NCBI RefSeq assembly: GCF_011045015.1
Contig: NZ_JAAKZY010000015.1
Span: forward strand, 20,769 to 84,768
Direction of reading: 5' to 3'
Length of the DNA: 64,000 nt
DNA from: Streptomyces scabichelini
Lineage (GTDB): Bacteria > Actinomycetota > Actinomycetes > Streptomycetales > Streptomycetaceae
This document shows positions 36,535-47,272 of the stretch, piece by piece. Position numbers and translations under genes: made by a program. Every line of letters starts with the position of its first letter. The first letter of the stretch is position 1. A model generated the notes under the pieces. That model was not told the DNA's origin, ran no database searches, and worked only from the letters and a program-made list of their open reading frames with translations.

Positions 36535-36885
36535 ATGTCCATGCGCTGTCTTCTCGTCGATGACAGCGCCCGGTTCCTGGAGGCCGCGCGCGCCCTGCTG
36601 GAGTGTGGCGGGGTACTGGTCGTCGGCACCGCCTCGACGGGCGCGGAGGCGATCGCCCGAGCACGGGAACTGGCCCCGGACGTCGCCCTCGTGGACCTCG
36701 ACCTCGACGGCGAGAACGGCCTGGAGGTGGCGGACCGGCTCGTGGACAGCGTGCCCGCGGTGATTCTCGTCTCGACGCACTCTCTGGAGGACTTCCAGGA
36801 ACTGGTGGCGGCCAGCGCGGCCCGCGGCTTCCTGCACAAGTCGGCGCTGTCGGCGCGGGCGATCCAGGAGTTACTGGAGTTGTGA
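36535..36885 (+). CDS. Stand-alone receiver-domain protein with a TTA codon
   Basis: A 116-aa response-regulator receiver with no output domain. Acidic pocket Asp9-Asp10 (CLLVDDS), phospho-acceptor Asp54 (VALVDLDLDGENG), the Thr/Ser switch in LVSTHS and conserved Lys in FLHKSA are all present, so it should be phosphorylatable. It is divergent from the lipoprotein-kinase pair and shares the palindromic operator, so it could act as a phosphate sink, shuttle or target of that kinase. Codon 113 is TTA (36871-36873), rare in Streptomyces and read by the bldA tRNA. ATG 36535 chosen; ATG 36541 is an alternative. Confidence 0.85.
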   Translation: MSMRCLLVDDSARFLEAARALLECGGVLVVGTASTGAEAIARARELAPDVALVDLDLDGENGLEVADRLVDSVPAVILVSTHSLEDFQELVAASAARGFLHKSALSARAIQELLEL

Positions 36886-37077
36886 CAGTGCCGAACGCCA
36901 CCGGTTGAGCATCAAGTGTTGTCCGGCTGTGATCAACACGCTTCAATGCGGGATGACTTGGGGCCGTGAACCTCGGCGTACGGATTTCAACCTCGCCCGC
37001 ACACCGACCGGATGGCCTCTCCGAACGGCGCGAACGGCCCGACCAGCCGTTGTGAGTATTCACAGAAAGGCTCCTGC

Positions 37078-38025
37078 ATGCGGCACGGCATACAGCAAGC
37101 GGACGTCGCCACGGCCGAACTGGAGACGGCGCTGCGGGACGGCCCCTTCCATGTCGCCCTGCGCGCCGCGATCGCCGCCCGCGGGCTGCCACTGCAGCGT
37201 GTCCAGCACCATCTGTCGCGGTACGGGGTCAAGGTCGGTGTGACGAGCCTGAGTTACTGGCAGCAGGGCGCCCGGCGCCCACAGCGCCCCGAGTCGCTGC
37301 GGGCCGTGCGCGCCCTGGAGGAGATCCTCCAGCTGACTGACGAGTCGCTGGTACGGCTGCTCGCCCAGGCCGACGAGCGCCCCGACCCGGAACACCCCGC
37401 GGCGCGCTCGTACCGCTCCCTGGTGGAGGCCACCGGCGTCCTGGAGAAGCTGCTCGCCGAGCTGGGGGCGTCGCTCGACAGCGGACTGCACACCCTCGGC
37501 CATCACGAGCAGGTACGGATCGGCGCGCGCCGGGAGCTGTCGGGACGCGACTCGCACCACATAGTGCGCGCCCACAAGGACGGCGTCGACCGCTATGTGG
37601 CCGTCCATCACGGAGACCCGGGATGCGCACCGGAGCGGATGACGGTGCATGCCCTGGAGAACTGCCGTACGGGACGCGTGCGGTGGCACCACGACACCGG
37701 GGTGCTCGTGGCGGAGCTGCTCTTCGACGCACGGCTGCGTACGGGTGACACGCACCTGTTCCGCTACGGCGTCGAGGACGGCACGGCGGGCGCGTCCAGG
37801 GAGTACGTCCGGGGCTTCGGCGCCTCGGGCGGGCAGTACACCCTCGAGGTGCGGTTCACCGAGGACGTGCTGCCCGTGCGCTGCCACCGGTTCACCCAGC
37901 ACTCGGCGGCGGCGCCGCGCAGCGGCCGCCAGGAACTGACGCTGAGCGACCGCCACCGGTCGGTGCACATGGTCGAGCCGCGGGTGCGGTCGGGGATCGT
38001 GGGGATCGGCTGGGACTGGGAGTGA
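37078..38025 (+). CDS. HTH (XRE-like) regulator of a Streptomyces-conserved family
   Basis: A 315-aa cytosolic protein. The N-terminal ~85 residues look like an XRE-type HTH with a long preceding helix (FHVALRAAIAARGLPLQRVQHHL; GVTSLSYWQQGARRPQRPESLRAVRALEEIL in outline). The remaining ~220 residues have beta-rich character (HHIVRAHKDGVDRYVAVHHGDPG; VRWHHDTGVLVAELLFDARLR; GQYTLEVRFTEDVLPVRC) and I do not recognise a named domain. Start ATG 37078 (MRHGIQQADVA) follows AAAGG. The gene lies between the sensory locus and lacI; whether it regulates either is unknown. Confidence 0.7.
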   Translation: MRHGIQQADVATAELETALRDGPFHVALRAAIAARGLPLQRVQHHLSRYGVKVGVTSLSYWQQGARRPQRPESLRAVRALEEILQLTDESLVRLLAQADERPDPEHPAARSYRSLVEATGVLEKLLAELGASLDSGLHTLGHHEQVRIGARRELSGRDSHHIVRAHKDGVDRYVAVHHGDPGCAPERMTVHALENCRTGRVRWHHDTGVLVAELLFDARLRTGDTHLFRYGVEDGTAGASREYVRGFGASGGQYTLEVRFTEDVLPVRCHRFTQHSAAAPRSGRQELTLSDRHRSVHMVEPRVRSGIVGIGWDWE

Positions 38026-38055
38026 GCGCCTGAGCCGGCGCTTGCGCGCAGGCTG

Positions 38056-38106
38056 ACGCAAGCGTTTGCGTAAACGTTTGCGTAAACGCTTGCGCAAGCG
38101 TTTACG
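38056..38106. promoter_or_regulatory. LacI-type operator array: four 12-bp tandem units
   Basis: ACGCAAGCGTTT, GCGTAAACGTTT, GCGTAAACGCTT and GCGCAAGCGTTT follow each other (38056, 38068, 38080, 38092) and end with ACG. Each unit centres on AARCGYTT, the core of LacI/GalR-family operators, and neighbouring units form overlapping palindromes. The array lies 72-122 bp upstream of the lacI GTG, so autoregulation is likely. Confidence 0.8.
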
Positions 38107-38177
38107 TCGACCACGCCATGGGGTACGGTCCGACCCAGACAACGCCCGACCCGACCGGGCGAGGGAGGGGCTCCACA

Positions 38178-39209
38178 GTGGCGACGATGGTCGACGTGGC
38201 CCGCAGCGCGGGCGTCTCCGTCGCGACGGTCTCGCATGTGCTCAACGACACCCGCCCGGTGCGGCCGGCCACGCGCCAGGCCGTGCTCGACGCCATCGAC
38301 GAACTGGGCTACACGCCCAACACGCTGGCGAGATCCCTGGTCACGGCACGTACGCGGTCCATCGGGCTCGCGGTGTCGGCGATCAGCAATCCGTACTTCA
38401 CGGAGATCCTGCAAGGCGTGGAGGCCGGCGCTCTGGAGCACGGTTACAGCCTGCTGATCGCGGACCCGCACGACGATCCGGCGCACGAGCGCAAGGTGGT
38501 CCAGCTGCTGCACGAGCGACGGGTGGACGGCATGATCGTCGCGCCGTCGGCGGCACCGGGCGAGCTCATCGGCTATCTCGGGCGGCATGACGTACCGACG
38601 GTGTTCCTGGACCGGCTGGTCGACGAGACCGCGGCGCCCGGCTTCGAGTGCGACCAGGTCTGCGCGGAGAACGCCGAGCCCGTCGCGCGTCTGGTCACCC
38701 ACCTCGCCGAACTGGGCCACAAGAGGATCGGCCTGGTCGGCGGCCTGCCGGGGCTCAGCACCACGAGTGAGCGGATCTCCGGTTACCGGCACGGGCTCGC
38801 GTACGCGGGGCTTCCGTACGACGAGCGGCTGGTGGTCCACGGCAACTCCGAGGCGGCGGGAGCCGAGCGCGCGACCGGCGGCCTGTTGTCCCTCCCGGTG
38901 CCGCCGACGGCGCTCGTCACCGCGAACAACGCCATGACCATCGGCGCACTGCGCGCCCTGCGCGAGCGGGATCTGTCGGTGCCAGGTGACGTGGCCCTGT
39001 GCTGTTTCGACGACTTCTCCTGGGCGGACCTCTTCTCGCCCCGGCTCACCGCGATCTCCCAGCCCAGCAAGGAGATCGGGGCCCAGGCCGTACGGCTGCT
39101 CCTGGACCGGCTGGCCTCCCCCGGCCGTCCGGCGCGTACGCTCCGGCTGCCCTCCACCTTCGTCCACCGCACCTCGTGCGGCTGCCCCGAGAAAGGACCC
39201 GACTCGTGA
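38178..39209 (+). CDS. LacI-family transcriptional repressor
   Basis: A 343-aa sugar-responsive regulator: N-terminal HTH (MVDVARSAGVSVATVSHVLNDTRPVRPATRQAVLDAIDELGYTPN in outline, with hinge helix TLARSLV) and a periplasmic-binding-like effector domain (IGLAVSAISNPYFTEILQGVE; IVAPSAAPGEL; FLDRLVDE; GHKRIGLVGG; FDDFSWADLFSPRLTAISQPS). GTG 38178 follows GGGAGGGG by 8 nt. It is coupled (GTGA) to a sugar kinase, so its effector is probably that kinase's substrate or product. A repeated AACGTT-type operator array lies upstream. Confidence 0.93.
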   Translation: MATMVDVARSAGVSVATVSHVLNDTRPVRPATRQAVLDAIDELGYTPNTLARSLVTARTRSIGLAVSAISNPYFTEILQGVEAGALEHGYSLLIADPHDDPAHERKVVQLLHERRVDGMIVAPSAAPGELIGYLGRHDVPTVFLDRLVDETAAPGFECDQVCAENAEPVARLVTHLAELGHKRIGLVGGLPGLSTTSERISGYRHGLAYAGLPYDERLVVHGNSEAAGAERATGGLLSLPVPPTALVTANNAMTIGALRALRERDLSVPGDVALCCFDDFSWADLFSPRLTAISQPSKEIGAQAVRLLLDRLASPGRPARTLRLPSTFVHRTSCGCPEKGPDS

Positions 39210-40117
39210 TCGTCGTCGCCGGTGAGGCCCTGATCGACCTGGTGCCGAGGGAGGCGGGCGCGCTCGCGGGACTCGATCCGCGGCGCGGCGGCGGCCCCTA
39301 CAACACAGCGGTGGCCCTGGGCCGCCTCGGCTCCCCCGCGGCCTTCTGCTCCCGGGTCTCGTACGACGCTTTCGGCGAGGCCCTGCTCGACGGGCTGCGC
39401 GAAGCGAATGTCGACGTGTCGTCCGTGCAGCGGGGCACCGAGCCGACCACACTCGCCGTCGCGTCGATCGGCACGGACGGATCGGCCCGTTACTCGTTCT
39501 ATGTCGAGGGCACGGCGGACCGGCTGTTCTCGGCGCCGGACCAACTCCCGGCCGGAACAAGGGCCGTGTCCTTCGGCACCTGTTCACTCGTCCTCGAGCC
39601 GGGCGCGAGTGCGTACGAGGAGCTGATGCGGCTCGCGTCCGCGCAGGGCGTGTTCACCGCGCTCGACCCGAACATCCGCTCAGTGCTGATCTCCGACGCG
39701 GACGCCTATCGGGCCCGCTTCAAGAGCTGGCTGCCCTCGGTGTCGCTGCTCAAGCTGTCCGAGGAGGACGCGGAGTGGCTCGGCGGAACCCCGCGCGAGT
39801 GGCTGGCGTCCGGCCCCGGGGCCGTGGTGGTCACGCGGGGCGGCGACGGCCTGACCGTCTTCACCCGCGACGGCGCGGAGTACGCCGTACCGGGCGAACG
39901 GGTCGACGTGGTGGACACGATCGGCGCCGGCGACACGGTGAACGCGGCGCTGCTGCACGGTCTCGCCGCCCGCGACGCCCTGTCCGCGGCGGCGCTGACG
40001 GGCCTGGGAGCCGAAGGCTGGGGTGAGTTGCTGCGGTTCGCGGCGCGCGCGGCGGCGATCACCTGCTCACGAGCGGGCGCGGAGCCGCCGTACGCCTCTG
40101 AGGTGGGCGACTTCTAG
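39206..40117 (+). CDS. PfkB-family carbohydrate kinase (fructokinase-like)
   Basis: A 303-aa ribokinase-fold kinase: N-terminal VVAGEALIDLVP, substrate-side GGGPYNTAVALGRLG (about residues 27-41), FCSRVSYDAFGEALLDGL and the C-terminal anion-hole motif DTIGAGDTVNAALLHG with catalytic Asp (about residue 236). Such enzymes phosphorylate fructose or related sugars. GTG 39206 overlaps the lacI stop. No transporter for the sugar is adjacent. The C terminus (FAARAAAITCSRAGAEPPYASE) is typical of fructokinases. Confidence 0.9.
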   Translation: MIVVAGEALIDLVPREAGALAGLDPRRGGGPYNTAVALGRLGSPAAFCSRVSYDAFGEALLDGLREANVDVSSVQRGTEPTTLAVASIGTDGSARYSFYVEGTADRLFSAPDQLPAGTRAVSFGTCSLVLEPGASAYEELMRLASAQGVFTALDPNIRSVLISDADAYRARFKSWLPSVSLLKLSEEDAEWLGGTPREWLASGPGAVVVTRGGDGLTVFTRDGAEYAVPGERVDVVDTIGAGDTVNAALLHGLAARDALSAAALTGLGAEGWGELLRFAARAAAITCSRAGAEPPYASEVGDF

Positions 40118-40143
40118 ACGGTCTGTGCGGCCACCGGCGGGCG

Positions 40144-40998
40144 TCAGTTGCTGACCGCGCGCAACTCGCCGGGCCGGCGGCCATTGAGCCGGTCGAGCGC
40201 GTCGGCCGTGGCGTCGTCGGCGGGCAGGTGCACGATCAGGCGCTGGCCGTCGTTCGGCAGGGCGAGTGTCTCCTGGGCGAGCCGCAGAGGGCCGGCTTCG
40301 GGGTGGGCGACGAGGTCGGTTCTGGTCCGACGGGGCATGACGGGTGCGGCGGCCATGCGGTCGGCGAACGGGGCCCCGGCCATGATGGTCAACTCGTCGA
40401 TCAGCGCGGCCACATGGGGATCGCTGGACGGCACCTCGTGCCGGAAGACGGCGACCTGCTCGTCGGCCACGCGGTCCCAGTCCGGGAAGGCGGTGCGGGC
40501 TCTCTCGTCCGTGAACACGTAGCGGAGGATGCTGGGATGCGCGCCGTCGAGCAGCCCCAAGGGAGCCGCGAGCCGTTCATAACCGGTGGTGTACGCGAGG
40601 ATGTCGCCGAGCGCGTTCAGGAGGACGGCGGGGGTGGGCTCCAGCCGGTCCAGCAGGGCTCGCGTGGTGGGGCGCACCGTGCGGCTCGGCGCCATCCCGG
40701 CGCTGCAGAGCACGGCGTCGTCGCCCGACTCCTTCGAGAGGCGGCGCAGCAGGATCCGGTCGGGCGCGGCCAGCCGCAGCGCGTCCGCCAAGGCGCCGAG
40801 CACCTGGGGCGACGGATTGCGGTCGCGGCCCTGTTCGAGCCGGGTCAGGTACTCGACACTGATGTCGGCCAGCGTGGCCAGCTCTGCACGGCGCAGCCCC
40901 GGCGTACGACGACGGGGTCCGGTGGGCAGCCCCACCTCGGCGGGTGTGACCGCCTCACGGCGCGTGCGCAAGAAGGCGCCCAGCTCGTTGTCGCTCAC
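40144..40998 (-). CDS. XRE-family regulator with MmyB-like ligand-binding domain
   Basis: A 284-aa regulator: N-terminal HTH (LGAFLRTRREAVTP; TPGLRRAELATLADISVEYLTRLEQGRDRNPSPQVL in outline) followed by the MmyB-like (MLTR_LBD) domain, a PAS-like fold that binds fatty acids in some relatives. Recognition points are LLDRLEPTPAVLLNALGDILAYTTGYERL, FTDERARTAFPDWDRVADEQVA and LVAHPEAGPLRLAQETLALP. Start GTG 40998. It is divergent from the yceI-family gene 100 bp away, which is a plausible target. Confidence 0.9.
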   Translation of the reverse strand: MSDNELGAFLRTRREAVTPAEVGLPTGPRRRTPGLRRAELATLADISVEYLTRLEQGRDRNPSPQVLGALADALRLAAPDRILLRRLSKESGDDAVLCSAGMAPSRTVRPTTRALLDRLEPTPAVLLNALGDILAYTTGYERLAAPLGLLDGAHPSILRYVFTDERARTAFPDWDRVADEQVAVFRHEVPSSDPHVAALIDELTIMAGAPFADRMAAAPVMPRRTRTDLVAHPEAGPLRLAQETLALPNDGQRLIVHLPADDATADALDRLNGRRPGELRAVSN

Positions 40999-41098
40999 CC
41001 AAAGAACGTATCAACGCACGAGCACCGGAGGGTGGCCCTGTCACTACCAGCCTCAGCCCGGTCTCCCTCCCGCCCGGTGCCTCTCCCAGAGTGGACGC

Positions 41099-41671
41099 AT
41101 GGCAAACGACAACTCCCCGACCGCAGGGACCGCTTCCACTCTCCCGCTGCTCCCCGGCAACTGGGAGCTCGACCCCCTCCACTCCGCCGTCAACTTCAGC
41201 ATCCGCCACCTGGGCATCGCCAAGGTGCGGGGCCGATTCAGCGAGGTGAAGGCCGAGTTGTACGTGGGTGAGTCGGCCGACGACATCAAGGTGAGCGCCG
41301 AGATCGCGCTGGCCTCCATCGACACCGGCAACGCCGACCGTGACGCGCACACCCGCTCCCCCGAACTGCTCGACGTGGCGAGCCGTCCGACTATGACGTA
41401 CCGGTCCACTCGCGTGTCCGGAAAGGGCGAGGAGTGGTCGATGGAGGGCGAGTTGACGATCGGCGGGGTGACCCGTCCGGTGACGCTCGACGTGGAGTTC
41501 GGAGGCGTGGTGGACTCCGTCGTCGACAACCGTAGGCACGCCGGCTTTGAGGCGGCCGGCGAGATCCGGCGCAGCGACTTCGGCCTGGACTTCGGCGCCG
41601 GGCTGCTCGGTGATGTCGTCAAGATCCAGCTGGACATGCAGTTCGTCGAGCCGCAGGGGCAGAGCGGCTGA
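41099..41671 (+). CDS. YceI-family polyisoprenoid-binding-like protein
   Basis: A 190-aa lipocalin-like beta-barrel of the YceI family, whose members bind long isoprenoids or amphiphiles. Motifs: GNWELDPLHSAVNFSIRHLGIAKVRGRFSEV (in outline, residues ~20-50), VSAEIALASIDTGNADRDAHTRSPELLD and the C-terminal FGLDFGAGLLGDVVKIQLDMQFV. There is no signal peptide, so it is probably cytosolic. ATG 41099 (MANDNSPTAG). It is transcribed away from the MmyB-like regulator. Confidence 0.92.
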   Translation: MANDNSPTAGTASTLPLLPGNWELDPLHSAVNFSIRHLGIAKVRGRFSEVKAELYVGESADDIKVSAEIALASIDTGNADRDAHTRSPELLDVASRPTMTYRSTRVSGKGEEWSMEGELTIGGVTRPVTLDVEFGGVVDSVVDNRRHAGFEAAGEIRRSDFGLDFGAGLLGDVVKIQLDMQFVEPQGQSG

Positions 41672-41680
41672 CCGTGCAAC

Positions 41681-41719
41681 GCGCCGCGCCCCACGGGGAG
41701 TTCCCGTGGGGCGCGGCGC
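41681..41719. terminator. Bidirectional hairpin between yceI-family gene and uvrA
   Basis: GCGCCGCGCCCCACGGG (41681-41697) pairs perfectly with 41703-41719 around GAGTT. It starts 9 nt after the yceI-family stop and is 75 nt past the uvrA stop on the other strand. Confidence 0.85.
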
Positions 41720-41732
41720 ATTCGTGCGGGCG

Positions 41733-41789
41733 GGGTGTACGCGTACGGGCCGGGTGTATGTCTACGGGCCGGGTGTACGCGTACGAATC
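41733..41789. repeat. 19-bp tandem repeat, three copies, beyond the uvrA stop
   Basis: GGGTGTACGCGTACGGGCC (41733-41751), a second copy with three changes (41752-41770) and a third with a changed end (41771-41789). Two copies hold the palindrome GTACGCGTAC. The array ends 4 nt from the uvrA stop codon. Confidence 0.85.
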
Positions 41790-41793
41790 CGGC

Positions 41794-44802
<3,009 letters not shown>

Positions 44803-44858
44803 GCCGGTCCGCACCTTTCTTGAGAGAAGTGACAGGGGCGGGGCCCCCGTCTTTTTTC

Positions 44859-44881
44859 AGACTAGGGGGAGCCACTGACAG
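44859..44881 (-). promoter_or_regulatory. RecA-independent DNA-damage promoter of uvrA
   Basis: Minus strand: CTGTCAGTG (44881-44873), 8 nt, TAGTCT (44864-44859). This matches the actinobacterial RecA-NDp consensus TTGTCRGTG-N8-TANNNT except at the first base. The predicted leader is about 50 nt. Confidence 0.7.
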
Positions 44882-45025
44882 CGCCGGTTGGTTTCCCTGG
44901 TTGGTAACAATCCCGGGTCATCCAGCATGCCCGACGCCGCGCATGAGCCTATAGCACGGGCATTCGATTTGCAGGGGCGGTCCGCCGCCTTCACCCGAAG
45001 GTGTGGTGGGGCTAGGGTCGGGCCC

Positions 45026-45712
45026 ATGATTGATCACGCGCGCGACCTGGTCTCTGTGTGTGACGCGACCGACCGGCTACTCGCCGCAGTCGCCAAATTG
45101 GACAGCGCCGCCGTGGCCGAGCCGTCACGGCTGCCCGGCTGGACGCGCGGGCACATTCTCGCCCACCTCGCCCGGAACGCGGACGCGCTCGTGAACGTCC
45201 TCGCCGGGCGGCCCATGTACGCGAGCCCCGCCACCCGGGACGCCGAGATCGAGCGGGACGCCCCGCGCGCGCTCGACATCCAGCTCGCGGACCTGCGCGA
45301 GAGCGCGGGCCGCTTCCAGGACGAGGCCTCCGTCTCGGGGGACTGGTCCCGCACGGTGGAACTACGGAACGGAGTGAAGGACTCCGCATCCCGGGTGCCG
45401 TTCCGGCGGTGGGTCGAGGTGGAGCTGCATCACGTGGATCTGGGGATCGGGTACGAGCTGGAGGACCTGCCGGAAGAGTTCACGGAGCGGGAGATCGACT
45501 TCCTCACCGAGCGCTTCGCAGGGCATCCCGATGTGCCGCCCACCCGCGTCACGGACGGCACGCGCGCGTGGAGCACGGGAAGAACGGCGACCGAGCCGGA
45601 GGTCACCGTCACGGGGCCATCGGCCGACCTCCTCGGCTGGCTCTGCGGCCGCCGCGACGGATCCCCACTGAGCACCGACGGCGGTCCGCTCCCCGCACTC
45701 CCCCCGCTATAG
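45026..45712 (+). CDS. Maleylpyruvate isomerase-family (mycothiol-dependent, DinB-like) protein
   Basis: A 228-aa cytosolic protein of the mycothiol maleylpyruvate isomerase N-terminal-domain group, a DinB-like four-helix bundle that binds a metal through three His. Motifs: LPGWTRGHILAHLARNADALVNVL (about residues 35-58) and RRWVEVELHHVDLGIGYELEDLP (about 125-147). Many members use mycothiol to detoxify electrophiles; the substrate here is unknown. Start ATG 45026 (MIDHARDLVSVCDATDRLL). Its TAG is 1 bp before the MBL-fold gene, so the two form an operon, plausibly a thiol-linked detoxification pair. Confidence 0.88.
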   Translation: MIDHARDLVSVCDATDRLLAAVAKLDSAAVAEPSRLPGWTRGHILAHLARNADALVNVLAGRPMYASPATRDAEIERDAPRALDIQLADLRESAGRFQDEASVSGDWSRTVELRNGVKDSASRVPFRRWVEVELHHVDLGIGYELEDLPEEFTEREIDFLTERFAGHPDVPPTRVTDGTRAWSTGRTATEPEVTVTGPSADLLGWLCGRRDGSPLSTDGGPLPALPPL

Positions 45713-45713
45713 G

Positions 45714-46379
45714 GTGATGAACATGACGTACAGCGGAGCGGTGAAGGTCGGCGGCCCTGCGGATGTGCACGAGCTGCAGGACCTGATGATCTCCAAGGTC
45801 GCGGTCGGACCGATGGACAACAACGCCTATCTGCTGCGCTGCCGGGCCACGGACGAGCAGCTGCTGATCGACGCGGCCAACGACGCCGGGACGCTGCTCA
45901 CGCTGATCGGCGGTGACGGCATCGCGTCCGTGGTCACCACGCATCAGCACGGCGACCACTGGCAGGCACTGGCGGAGGTCGTGGCGGCCACGGGCGCGCG
46001 TACGTACGCGGGGCGGGCCGACGCGGAGGGCATTCCCGTACCGACCGACGTCCTGGTCGACGACGGCGACACGATCCGCGTGGGGCGCGTGGAGCTGACC
46101 GCGCGCCATCTGGTGGGGCACACGCCCGGCTCGATCGCGCTTGTCTACGACGATCCGCACGGGCCTCCCCATGTGTTCACGGGTGACTGTCTCTTCCCGG
46201 GCGGTGTCGGCAACACGCGTAAGGATCCGAAAGCGTTCGCCAGCCTGATCCACGATGTCGAGACGAAGATCTTCGATGTGCTGCCGGACGAGACGTGGGT
46301 CTACCCGGGACACGGCAACGACACGACGCTGGGCGCGGAGCGGCCGCAGCTGCCGGAGTGGCACGCGCGGGGCTGGTGA
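45714..46379 (+). CDS. MBL-fold (glyoxalase II-like) metallohydrolase
   Basis: A 221-aa metallo-beta-lactamase-fold hydrolase with THQHGDHW (metal 1/2 ligands, about residues 76-83), HLVGHTPGSIALV, FTGDCLFPGGVGN and the closing VYPGHGNDTTLG, as in glyoxalase II/thioester hydrolases. Three starts are close together (GTG 45714, ATG 45717, ATG 45723); ATG 45723 has the best-spaced AGGG. With the upstream mycothiol-type protein it may hydrolyse a mycothiol thioester, which is inference. The sequence around its TGGTGA stop recurs imperfectly 29 bp downstream. Confidence 0.9.
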   Translation: MMNMTYSGAVKVGGPADVHELQDLMISKVAVGPMDNNAYLLRCRATDEQLLIDAANDAGTLLTLIGGDGIASVVTTHQHGDHWQALAEVVAATGARTYAGRADAEGIPVPTDVLVDDGDTIRVGRVELTARHLVGHTPGSIALVYDDPHGPPHVFTGDCLFPGGVGNTRKDPKAFASLIHDVETKIFDVLPDETWVYPGHGNDTTLGAERPQLPEWHARGW

Positions 46380-46419
46380 ACTGCACAGCGCCAGGGGTGA
46401 GTTGGTGAACCGCTTGGCG
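46374..46419. repeat. Imperfect 29-bp-offset repeat of the MBL gene end
   Basis: TGGTGAACTGCACAGCG (46374-46390), which contains the stop, recurs as TGGTGAACCGCTTGGCG at 46403-46419 with 13 of 17 bases matching. It is weaker than the other stop-linked repeats in the window. Confidence 0.45.
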
Positions 46420-46685
46420 GGCGCGTGCCGTCGCGCGCCCCGTGTGAACCGAGCGCACACGCCGGTGTCACGCGCGCGCTCCCGGCGCACGGAGCCGCGC
46501 GGTCCACTGGAAGCAGCCCGCGCAGGAAGACGGCTCCTGAGCGGAGGGGCCGCCGGCCATCCGATCCCCGCCCTCGGGCCGGCGGCCCGCCACGGCGGCG
46601 GTCGGTCGACGTCCGGCGGCCGGCCACCACCGCGGTGTCACGGGAAAACATATGCCTGGCTCGCGAGGCTCACAGTGATGAACCC
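46380..46685. other. 306-bp intergenic region, no gene supported
   Basis: Between the convergent MBL-fold and aroQ genes. All six frames show only short or antisense readings of low-complexity Arg/Pro/Ala composition. I see no clear terminator stem, tRNA or promoter. The only structure noted is the repeat of the MBL gene end at 46374-46419. Confidence 0.55.
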
Positions 46686-47159
46686 TCAGGTCTCCGCCCG
46701 ACCCGCTCCCGCCAGCGCCACGACCCGCTCCACCCCGAACACGTACCCCTGCACGCCACATCCCGCGATCACGCCGTCGGCGCGGAGCGAGACGTACGAA
46801 TGGTGCCGGAACTCCTCGCGCTTGTGGATGTTGGAGATGTGGACCTCCAACACGGGCATGCCGTCACAGGTGTTGAGGGCGTCCAGGATCGCGACGGAGG
46901 TGTGCGAGTAGGCACCGGGGTTGATCACGATGCCGACGTGGTTCAGGCGCGCCTCGTGGATCCAGTCGACCAGCTCGCCCTCGTGGTTGGACTGGCGGAA
47001 GTCCACCCTGCCGCCGTGCGCGGCCGCCGCCTTGACGCACATCGCCTCGACGTCGGCGAGCGTGTCGGAGCCGTAGATCTCCGGCTGACGCTGCCCCAGG
47101 AGGTTGAGATTGGGGCCGTTGAGAATCATGATCGGGGCGTTGGCGAGGGTGCGGGGCAC
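46686..47159 (-). CDS. aroQ: 3-dehydroquinate dehydratase, type II
   Basis: AroQ dehydrates 3-dehydroquinate to 3-dehydroshikimate in the shikimate pathway (or quinate breakdown). The 157-aa protein forms the small dodecameric type. It carries [19 protein letters not shown] with the Tyr/Arg of the active-site lid (about residues 12-30), [29 protein letters not shown] with the catalytic His, and [16 protein letters not shown]. Start GTG 47159. The gene stands alone; other shikimate genes are not nearby. Confidence 0.96.
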   Translation of the reverse strand: MPRTLANAPIMILNGPNLNLLGQRQPEIYGSDTLADVEAMCVKAAAAHGGRVDFRQSNHEGELVDWIHEARLNHVGIVINPGAYSHTSVAILDALNTCDGMPVLEVHISNIHKREEFRHHSYVSLRADGVIAGCGVQGYVFGVERVVALAGAGRAET

Positions 47160-47272
47160 TGTTCCTCCGGTCCTGTCGGCTGAGTCGTCGCCCGAGGGCG
47201 CCGTTCAGGTCTGCTGCTCAGCCTCGGTTTATCACGGTGCGCCGGAGCGGTGACGGCTCGTACGCTCCGGTC

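Noticed and set aside
38041..38106. CRISPR-like array from the 12-bp repeats upstream of lacI
   Set aside because: The units are contiguous with no spacers and have the AARCGYTT core of a LacI operator.
46380..46685. Several 90-250-codon frames between the MBL-fold and aroQ genes
   Set aside because: They overlap both flanking genes, lack ribosome-binding sites and give only Arg/Pro-rich sequence.
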